Positions 7,980 through 12,483 of a DNA stretch of 12,483 bases are shown piece by piece (position 1 is the stretch's first letter; each line of letters opens with the position of its first letter). The notes beneath the pieces are model-generated. The model was not told the origin of the DNA, searched no databases, and saw only the letters and a list, made by a program, of their open reading frames with translations. The stretch is taken from positions 1-12,483 of the forward strand of contig JAGABO010000216.1 of the NCBI GenBank assembly GCA_017614655.1, written 5' to 3'. Source of the stretch: Treponema sp. (GTDB lineage Bacteria; Spirochaetota; Spirochaetia; Treponematales; Treponemataceae). A program made the translations under genes and the position numbers.

Positions 7980-8075
7980 GCGCTGTCGCGCTTTGCCCGG
8001 CCTGCGAAAACAGGCGTTTGGCTGCTTCGCATCCATGTTGCCTGTTTTCTCCGGCTTGAACGCTCACGCGTTCAA
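7980..8075. repeat. GC-rich block of inverted repeats between permease and deacetylase
   Basis: This 96-base block is visibly richer in G and C than its surroundings and is built of palindromes. A 4-bp GCGC hairpin spans 7980-7991. A 5-bp hairpin GCCTG/CAGGC spans 8000-8015. A perfect 10-bp inverted repeat GAAAACAGGC (8006-8015) / GCCTGTTTTC (8040-8049) competes with it. CCGG occurs on both sides (7997-8000 and 8051-8054). A perfect 8-bp hairpin lies at 8056-8075. It begins at the stop codon of the MalG-like gene and ends just before the ribosome site of the deacetylase. It could be a REP/MITE-like dispersed repeat or an RNA-processing and stability element; copy number cannot be seen from one window. 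Confidence 0.6.
8056..8075 (-). other. GNRA-capped RNA stem-loop spanning the MalG-like stop codon
   Basis: Read on the minus strand, TTGAACGC pairs perfectly with GCGTTCAA around the loop GTGA, which is a GNRA tetraloop closed by a C-G pair. The TGA stop of the permease (8074-8072) lies in the 5' arm. No U-tract follows, so it is more likely a 3'-end stabiliser or processing barrier than a terminator. Confidence 0.6.
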
Positions 8076-8923
8076 CCCTTAACGGCTCCAGCGGCTACAC
8101 CCTGGGTTATCTGCTTACGGAAGACACCGTAGAAACATATAATAGGAATGATGCTTATCATAAGGGCGGCGAACTGTTTTCCGTAGTCTGATGCAAGTGC
8201 TCCTGAGAATTTCTGAACACCTACAGGAAGAGATTTTATTCCTTCGCTACTTGCAAGAATATTTACGAGCATGAACTCATTCCAGGTTCCTGTAATCGTA
8301 AGAATTGCAAGAGTTACTCCAACAGGCTTTGCCATCGGGAAGATGATGCTAAAGAAAATCTCCAGGAAGGTTGCACCGTCAATTCGGGCAGATTCAACAA
8401 GTGAATCAGGAATACTCTTAATAAATTCAGTAGTCAGATAAATTCCCATCGGCATTCCGATTCCGATATAACAGATAAGAACACCGAGACGCGTATCATA
8501 AAGACCGGTCCAGTTAGACATAAAGAACAGCGGAATCATGATACACTGCAGCGTAATAAGAATACCGATTACAAAAGATTTATAAAGAATAGGAGTAGCC
8601 TTTGACGGAAGTTTTGCAAAAGCAAATCCAGCTGCAATAGAACAGTAAAGAATTACAATAGTCGAAACACCCGTATAGAATATACTGTTCAAAAACAGCG
8701 AACCAAAGTTTCCGCGGACCCATGCATCAGCGTAGTTTCTCCACCACCATTCCTTTGGCAGCGCAAACTTACTTGCAAGCTGATATTCCTGTGTTGTCTT
8801 AAAGGAAGAAAAGAACAGCCATATAAGCGGATACAGCGCCATAAAAACAAAGAAAAACAATACTATATATATTAAAATCTGACTGATGTGATGTTTAACA
8901 CCTGTTTTCTTCATTACGTTCAT
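8072..8923 (-). CDS. MalG/UgpE-type sugar ABC transporter permease
   Basis: This 283-residue integral membrane protein is one half of the channel of a carbohydrate importer. It has about six hydrophobic helices, starting at about 15-38. The cytoplasmic EAA loop contacting the ATPase is ESARIDGATFLEIFFSIIFP (177-196), and the C-terminus QITQGVAAGAVKG is typical of MalG-like permeases. The start is ATG 8923, because AAGGAGGA (8938-8931) sits 7 bases upstream. That ribosome site also encodes the last residues of the preceding permease, and only 3 bases separate the stop and start codons, so expression of the two permeases is tightly coupled. The substrate cannot be read from sequence; the adjacent deacetylase suggests an acetylated oligosaccharide. 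Confidence 0.93.
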   Translation of the reverse strand: MNVMKKTGVKHHISQILIYIVLFFFVFMALYPLIWLFFSSFKTTQEYQLASKFALPKEWWWRNYADAWVRGNFGSLFLNSIFYTGVSTIVILYCSIAAGFAFAKLPSKATPILYKSFVIGILITLQCIMIPLFFMSNWTGLYDTRLGVLICYIGIGMPMGIYLTTEFIKSIPDSLVESARIDGATFLEIFFSIIFPMAKPVGVTLAILTITGTWNEFMLVNILASSEGIKSLPVGVQKFSGALASDYGKQFAALMISIIPIICFYGVFRKQITQGVAAGAVKG

Positions 8924-8926
8924 CTT

Positions 8927-10246
8927 CTACTCCTCCTTAGCACCGAATTTCTTTTCGAGGGTTTTTACAACTCCAATCAATATAAGGCTGATTACAACCA
9001 TGATTGTAGAAATCGTATTTGCCATAGGATAGTCGGCTGCTCCCTTAAAGGCTTTGTCAAACATATAAAGAGAAAGTACATACGTTTGTTTTGCAGGACC
9101 ACCGGCAGTCATTACATAAATCAAGTCGAATGATTTTAATGAACCGGAAATTGCAAGAATGGCACTGATAACAAATACTCCGGAAAGTTCCGGGAAGATT
9201 ACGTGCCACAGAACCTGTCTCTCTGAAGCTCCGTCAATTGTTGCAGCTTCGATAATCTGCGGATCAATTTTCTGAAGGTTTGCAAGGAAGATAATAAGGT
9301 AAGTTCCCGTGTACATCCAGAGGATTACAAAGAGAACCGGAAGCATAGGTGAACTTCCCATTGTCCATTCATAAGAAGGATTAATCCACTTCATGATTTC
9401 TGTCCATGCTCCGCTCGAAGAGAAGAACGTCTGGAACAGGATACCGATTACAACTGTAGAAATTACACAGGGAAGATATATCATTGTCTGGAAAAAGTTC
9501 TTTGCCCTTACAAGTCCGCGGGTAAGTATGTAAGCAAGGAAGAAACCAAGCGGAAGCTGACCAAAGACAGAAACAAGAACTATCCAGAGATTGTTTTTTA
9601 ATGAAACGTAGAAATACTGGTCACTAAAAACTTTTATGTAGTTTTTAAGACCAACAAACTTAAGCGCACCTTCTTCAAAAAGTGAACCGCCGGAATAATT
9701 TGTAAGACTTAAGAATACCGAGAAAAGAGACGGAAATGTCATTACGCCGAAGTAAAACAGAATAGCCGGAAGCGAAAGCATCCAGTAAGCGCGGCGTGCT
9801 TCCGTCTTTGCAGAAAGCGACTGACCAAGCAGCGTTGAATACATGTAAATAATTACGAACGCGATAAGTCCGTAAACAAGGAAGTAAAAACCGACACCAA
9901 ACTCTACATCTTCTTCCGTAAATTTCTTAACGGCAATAAGTGCAAAGAATGTTGTAACCAAAATCGTTATCAATAAAGAAATATCTATAATTGAAGCAGA
10001 CTTTGTATAAGTATCTTTTTTTGCACGAACAAAATACAGTGATGAAAAAACAACCGAAGCGGCCATCGACAGAAAACTCAGAACAAGAGCAGCTCCTATC
10101 AATGTATAGAGAGTACCCTCTCCTGCTCCGAAGAAATACATCAACGCAACAAATCCGTTGGCATCATCAAAAACCGGGATACAGAAACCGATCATAGCGA
10201 TAAGAAGACAAATCTTACTCGCAAGTATCATGTTCTTTTTATTCAT
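8927..10246 (-). CDS. MalF/UgpA-type sugar ABC transporter permease with extra N-terminal four-helix domain
   Basis: Residues about 150-439 form a standard MalF-type permease with six helices and an EAA loop EAATIDGASERQVLWHVIFP (333-352). It pairs with the downstream MalG-type protein. Most sugar permeases of this class have about 290-320 residues; this one has 439. The extra roughly 150 residues contain four hydrophobic segments (about 8-26, 46-73, 84-106, 117-141), joined to the core by a charged linker (SAKTEARRAY, 145-154). E. coli MalF is also long, but through a periplasmic loop and not a four-helix domain, so this architecture differs. The start is ATG 10246, with AAGGAAG about 11 bases upstream. 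The gene is 264 bases downstream of the binding-protein gene, and that gap carries strong hairpins. Confidence 0.92.
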   Translation of the reverse strand: MNKKNMILASKICLLIAMIGFCIPVFDDANGFVALMYFFGAGEGTLYTLIGAALVLSFLSMAASVVFSSLYFVRAKKDTYTKSASIIDISLLITILVTTFFALIAVKKFTEEDVEFGVGFYFLVYGLIAFVIIYMYSTLLGQSLSAKTEARRAYWMLSLPAILFYFGVMTFPSLFSVFLSLTNYSGGSLFEEGALKFVGLKNYIKVFSDQYFYVSLKNNLWIVLVSVFGQLPLGFFLAYILTRGLVRAKNFFQTMIYLPCVISTVVIGILFQTFFSSSGAWTEIMKWINPSYEWTMGSSPMLPVLFVILWMYTGTYLIIFLANLQKIDPQIIEAATIDGASERQVLWHVIFPELSGVFVISAILAISGSLKSFDLIYVMTAGGPAKQTYVLSLYMFDKAFKGAADYPMANTISTIMVVISLILIGVVKTLEKKFGAKEE

Positions 10247-10344
10247 AGTTTATTTTCTTCCTTAATTTTCAATTTATGTCCACCAGAACCGTCAGATTTG
10301 ACCAATGCATACAATGACCCCGACAACGAAGCATAAAACTTCAT
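10243..10344 (-). CDS. Possible 33-codon small ORF coupled to the permease
   Basis: On the minus strand an ATG at 10344 opens a frame of 33 codons, beginning MKFYASLSGSLYALVKSDGS. It ends in a TGA that overlaps the permease ATG as ATGA, a typical translational-coupling arrangement. The frame stays open upstream with GTG codons, giving at most about 39 codons. No convincing Shine-Dalgarno precedes it, and no family is recognised. It may be a leader peptide, a remnant or part of a dispersed repeat, or chance. Confidence 0.2.
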   Translation of the reverse strand: MKFYASLSGSLYALVKSDGSGGHKLKIKEENKL

Positions 10345-10382
10345 CGCCACGTTAAGACCCACCGCACTTTATGCTTTTTTTT
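10329..10382 (+). terminator. Terminator-like hairpin with T-run, plus strand
   Basis: AAGCATAAA (10329-10337) pairs perfectly with TTTATGCTT (10368-10376) around a 30-base loop, and eight T residues (10375-10382) follow directly. The stem is AT-rich and the loop long, so termination would be weak. No plus-strand gene precedes it. On the minus strand it lies in the leader of the MalF-type permease and overlaps the start of the small ORF. Confidence 0.3.
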
Positions 10383-10389
10383 AAGACAG

Positions 10390-10405
10390 CTCTATGTGTA
10401 TAGAG
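10390..10405. repeat. Short perfect inverted repeat CTCTAT/ATAGAG
   Basis: CTCTAT (10390-10395) and ATAGAG (10400-10405) flank the four bases GTGT. It is a compact hairpin or a small operator-like palindrome inside the gap between binding protein and permease. No function can be assigned. Confidence 0.3.
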
Positions 10406-10431
10406 TATATTTTGAAACTGTCGTAAAGATA

Positions 10432-10504
10432 ATCTCTAAGAGGAACACGGGGCTGTTCAGGTAATAGCCCCGTGTCTTTTTTTTAAAGCAATCCCTTTAG
10501 AGAT
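10432..10504. terminator. Nested stem-loop after the binding-protein gene; T-run terminator on plus strand
   Basis: A perfect 10-bp GC-rich stem, ACACGGGGCT (10445-10454) with AGCCCCGTGT (10466-10475), has an 11-base loop and is followed on the plus strand by C and eight T (10477-10484). That is a classic intrinsic terminator for plus-strand transcription. An outer 8-bp stem, ATCTCTAA (10432-10439) with TTAGAGAT (10497-10504), encloses it. On the minus strand the structure starts 6 bases after the binding-protein stop and is not followed by a good U-tract. For the operon mRNA it is therefore more likely a 3'-end stabiliser or partial attenuator, which would give more binding protein than permease, as seen in many sugar transporter operons. 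Confidence 0.65.
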
Positions 10505-10510
10505 CAGCTT

Positions 10511-11833
10511 TTATTTTTTAGAAGAATCGTATGCAGCCTGTACGTCTTTACAAACCTGATCAACAGTTTTCTGTCCAAGTCCTAAAGCCTGAAGGTCTGC
10601 ATTGAGAACTGAAGCAACATCTGAATTGAATACGCTGTCAAATACCGGTGTTGTTGCAGTCTGTGCATTGTAGAATGCATCACGCTTCTGAGAGAGAGGT
10701 TCGAGGTTATCATAAGAGATACCCTTGTCAAGTGAAGGGAATGAAAGACCTGTATCAAGACGTCTCTGCTGGCAGTAAGGTCCGCTGAGCCACTTTAAGA
10801 GTTCCCATGCAGCAGCTTCTTCTTTTGAACCTTTCTTGAGTTTTGAACTCATACCATATCCTGTTCCAAGAACACCAGAGTTTGCATTCTTAAGTTTTTC
10901 ACCAGGAATTGCAGGGAAGTTGATAAGTTCAATATTGTTCTTCTGATCTTCAGGTGAAATTAAAGCCTGACCTGTTGACTGATCTGTAAGGAATGCACCT
11001 ACACGCCAGTCTCCGTCGATAAGATATGCACCCTTCTTTGAAGCGAACTGACCTACAACATCACCGTAAGAAGTTGCAAGTGTTGCCTGAGAGATTACAC
11101 CATCATCATAGAGCTGCTTAATGAACTTAACAGCATTTACAAAGTTCTTGTCTGTAAACTTTGCCTTTCCTGCCATAATCTTGTCTGCCCAGTCTGCTCC
11201 GCCGAAGCGTCCTGCAACCATAGAGAAAAGACATGACTGCATAACCCAGTCGTCCATGTTTGCCATAAGGATTGTTTCGTATCCCTTTGCCTTAAGAACA
11301 GGAACCTGAGCCTTGAGTTCATCATAAGTTTTTGGAATTGAAAGTCCACATTCTGCGAGAACAGCCTTGTTTACGAACATCATGTGTGAAACAGTAAGAC
11401 CAAACGGAATTTCTGCAACATAGCCTGAAGCCTGAGCTTTCGGGTCTACACAAGCTTTCTTATAGTTACCGAGGATACCTTCTTTCTTAAGGAAAGGAGT
11501 AAGATCCTTTGCAAGTTTCTGCTGATGAATTGCTGTTGAACGTCCTGCCGGCCACATAAAGAATACATCCGGCATCTTTCCTGTTGCAGCATAAGCAGCT
11601 GCCTTCTGATGGAATGCTTCGTTAAAGAGAGCTTCACGTTCAATCTTGATATCCGGATGAGCTTTTTCAAATGCTTCCCAGATGAGTTTGTTATCATCAA
11701 ATGTATTAGGAGCAGTTGCATCCTGATAATCAAGAACAGTAATAACTGTCTGCTTATCTTTTTTATCGCCTAAAGCAAAGACAGAACCAACTAATGCCGT
11801 AGCTGCGAAAGCTATTGCCATCAATTTTTTCAT
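10511..11833 (-). CDS. Sugar ABC transporter solute-binding protein (family 1)
   Basis: The 440-residue protein begins with a signal peptide (MKKLMAIAFAATALVGSVFA, probable cut after residue 20). No lipobox cysteine is present, so it should be a soluble periplasmic protein. The mature part matches the SBP_bac_1 fold of carbohydrate-binding proteins: IWEAFEKAHPDIKI (51-64), AAYAATGKMPDVFFMW (79-94), YVAEIPFGLTVSHMMFVNKAVLAECG (138-163) and a C-terminal helical half with AAWELLKWLSGPYCQQR (341-357). Trp94, Trp196 and Trp276 are possible sugar-stacking residues by analogy with the family. GGAGG (11844-11840) lies 6 bases upstream of ATG 11833 and fixes the start; the frame is open to 11857. It is the first gene of the importer operon. 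The ligand is not identifiable from sequence. Confidence 0.94.
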   Translation of the reverse strand: MKKLMAIAFAATALVGSVFALGDKKDKQTVITVLDYQDATAPNTFDDNKLIWEAFEKAHPDIKIEREALFNEAFHQKAAAYAATGKMPDVFFMWPAGRSTAIHQQKLAKDLTPFLKKEGILGNYKKACVDPKAQASGYVAEIPFGLTVSHMMFVNKAVLAECGLSIPKTYDELKAQVPVLKAKGYETILMANMDDWVMQSCLFSMVAGRFGGADWADKIMAGKAKFTDKNFVNAVKFIKQLYDDGVISQATLATSYGDVVGQFASKKGAYLIDGDWRVGAFLTDQSTGQALISPEDQKNNIELINFPAIPGEKLKNANSGVLGTGYGMSSKLKKGSKEEAAAWELLKWLSGPYCQQRRLDTGLSFPSLDKGISYDNLEPLSQKRDAFYNAQTATTPVFDSVFNSDVASVLNADLQALGLGQKTVDQVCKDVQAAYDSSKK

Positions 11834-11865
11834 AAAAATCCTCCAGATTTTAACCATTTTTTGCT

Positions 11866-11886
11866 ATTGTACACGCCTTGTACAAT
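11866..11886. promoter_or_regulatory. Perfect 8-bp inverted repeat, candidate operator at the transporter operon start
   Basis: ATTGTACA (11866-11873) and TGTACAAT (11879-11886) are exact inverted copies separated by five bases. The centre lies 43 bases upstream of the binding-protein ATG. The repeat begins about 7 bases after the predicted -10 box, so it covers the predicted transcription start, the usual position for a repressor operator. The same sequence could form a hairpin at the 5' end of the message. The repressor is not in the window. Confidence 0.6.
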
Positions 11887-11892
11887 ACTTGA

Positions 11893-11922
11893 ATGATAAA
11901 GCCTGTTTCAATGAATTGTCAA
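11893..11922 (-). promoter_or_regulatory. Sigma-70 promoter for the sugar transporter operon
   Basis: On the minus strand a consensus -35 TTGACA (11922-11917) and a -10 TATCAT (11898-11893, five of six matches) are separated by 18 bases. Transcription would begin near 11886, giving a leader of about 50 bases that contains the palindrome and the GGAGG ribosome site. Confidence 0.6.
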
Positions 11923-12008
11923 CAAAAAAAATAACACAGTTTTAAACAATTTTTAGCGCAAACCCCCGCAGACAGCATAAAACATGCAGTTTACCGGACA
12001 TTTTACTG

Positions 12009-12031
12009 CAATTTTATTTTGAATAAAATTG
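12009..12031. promoter_or_regulatory. Perfect 10-bp inverted repeat overlapping the ackA -35 box
   Basis: CAATTTTATT (12009-12018) and AATAAAATTG (12022-12031) are exact inverted copies around TTG. The spacer and right arm contain the ackA -35 hexamer, so a protein bound here would block or assist RNA polymerase. A T-run (12033-12039) follows, so a weak AT-stem terminator on the plus strand is an alternative reading, though no plus-strand gene precedes it. Confidence 0.45.
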
Positions 12032-12047
12032 TCTTTTTTTGTATAAT
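12019..12047 (+). promoter_or_regulatory. Sigma-70 promoter for ackA
   Basis: TTGAAT (12019-12024) and a consensus TATAAT (12042-12047) are separated by exactly 17 bases. Predicted transcription start is near 12054, giving a leader of about 27 bases that includes the AGGGGA ribosome site (12070-12075). Confidence 0.65.
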
Positions 12048-12080
12048 GGAACAACTGTATTTTTTTATTAGGGGAAAATT

Positions 12081-12483
12081 ATGGTAATTCTTACATTGAA
12101 CTGCGGTTCATCATCTGCAAAGTATCAGGTTTATGACTGGGACAACAAAGAAGTAATGGCTAACGGTGTTGTAGAACGCATCGGTATCGAAGGAAGCTGC
12201 ATTACTCACAAGGCAAAAGGACAGAAAACAGAAATCGAAAGCCCTTGCCCGACACACAAAGAAGCAATCGAACTTATCATTAAAGAAATCACTGATCCGG
12301 AAGTTGGTGTAATTAAATCTATGGACGAAATCGGGGCTGTTGGTCACCGCGTACTTCACGGCGGCGAAAAGTTCACAAAGTCTGTACTTATCACACCAGA
12401 AGTTCTCGACGGATTCCGCGAGGTAGTAGACCTCGGACCTTTGCACATGCCGGCCAACATCATGGGTATTGAAGCTGCCCAGA
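12081..12483 (+). CDS. ackA: Acetate kinase, N-terminal part (cut by window edge)
   Basis: The enzyme interconverts acetate plus ATP and acetyl phosphate plus ADP, normally in fermentative ATP formation, in the cytoplasm. The first 134 codons are present, about a third of the usual length near 400 residues. Family signatures are the N-terminal phosphate-binding element [11 protein letters not shown] (6-16), GHRVLHGGE (88-96, Arg90 matching the active-site arginine) and [13 protein letters not shown] (118-130, His122). The usual PLHNPAN segment reads PLHMPAN here. AGGGGA (12070-12075) lies 5 bases before the ATG. It is divergent from the sugar-transporter operon and shares a 247-base control region with it. 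The adjacent deacetylase would release acetate, but a regulatory or metabolic link is only inferred. Confidence 0.96.
   Translation, partial: MVILTLNCGSSSAKYQVYDWDNKEVMANGVVERIGIEGSCITHKAKGQKTEIESPCPTHKEAIELIIKEITDPEVGVIKSMDEIGAVGHRVLHGGEKFTKSVLITPEVLDGFREVVDLGPLHMPANIMGIEAAQ

Noticed and set aside
7966..8067. In-frame upstream extension of the deacetylase by 34 residues
   Set aside because: The extension is the translation of the palindromic block, has no signal peptide, and ATG 7965 has an excellent Shine-Dalgarno (AAGGAGT, 5 bases away).
7243..8132. Plus-strand open frames opposite the deacetylase and its upstream block
   Set aside because: They are antisense to a gene with clear CE4 motifs and show no recognisable protein features.
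10445..10484. Intrinsic terminator for the binding-protein gene
   Set aside because: The T-run is on the plus-strand side; in the gene's own direction the hairpin is preceded by A residues and followed by mixed sequence, so it is described as a stabiliser or attenuator instead.
11834..11857. Eight-residue longer start of the solute-binding protein
   Set aside because: GGAGG sits correctly for ATG 11833, and the shorter form gives a clean signal peptide; the longer start would lie across the ribosome site.
11923..11990. Riboswitch, tRNA or other RNA gene in the divergent control region
   Set aside because: Only AT-rich sequence, a short C-run and imperfect small repeats are visible; nothing matches a known RNA architecture.

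Overview
The window reads as part of a bacterial chromosome of moderate-to-low GC. It is most likely a spirochaete of the Treponema type, but this is inferred from gene content and not proven. The pointers are a membrane SpoIIE-type phosphatase with a 7TMR-DISM-like sensor and a loose spirochaete-style lipobox, a DUF2400 protein, a binding-protein-dependent sugar importer without its own ATPase, and acetate kinase. No rRNA, tRNA, CRISPR array, transposase or phage gene was seen.

Left part (1-5966). The 5' end of an unidentified small membrane protein gene runs off the left edge on the minus strand. Divergent from it is a plus-strand run of three closely packed genes. The first encodes a secreted PF13200/DUF4015 glycoside-hydrolase-like protein with an N-terminal Asp-box (propeller-like) region. 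The second is mnmE (tRNA wobble-uridine modification GTPase), whose ATG overlaps the preceding stop codon by one base. The third encodes a seven-helix membrane protein with a cytoplasmic PP2C/SpoIIE phosphatase domain, in which one of the expected metal-binding aspartates is a histidine.

Middle and right part (5985-11833, all minus strand). In transcription order this holds a sugar-type solute-binding protein, a MalF-type permease with an unusual extra four-helix N-terminal domain, a MalG-type permease, a polysaccharide deacetylase (CE4) that resembles animal chitin deacetylases but has no signal peptide, and a DUF2400 protein that probably has its own promoter. The likely theme is uptake of an (acetylated) oligosaccharide and its deacetylation inside the cell. 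The ATPase subunit and the regulator are not here. Two intergenic gaps carry strong RNA secondary structure. The 264-base gap between binding protein and first permease has a nested hairpin with a T-run on the opposite strand, a second terminator-like hairpin, and a possible 33-codon ORF coupled to the permease. The 106-base gap between second permease and deacetylase is a GC-rich palindromic block that looks like a dispersed repeat or mRNA-processing element.

Right edge (11834-12483). A 247-base divergent control region separates the binding-protein gene from ackA (acetate kinase, cut by the window edge). It holds a good promoter for each gene. A perfect palindrome lies at the predicted transcription start of the transporter operon, and another overlaps the -35 box of ackA. 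Acetate released by the deacetylase would be a substrate or product of acetate kinase, so the neighbourhood is metabolically coherent, but that link is speculative.
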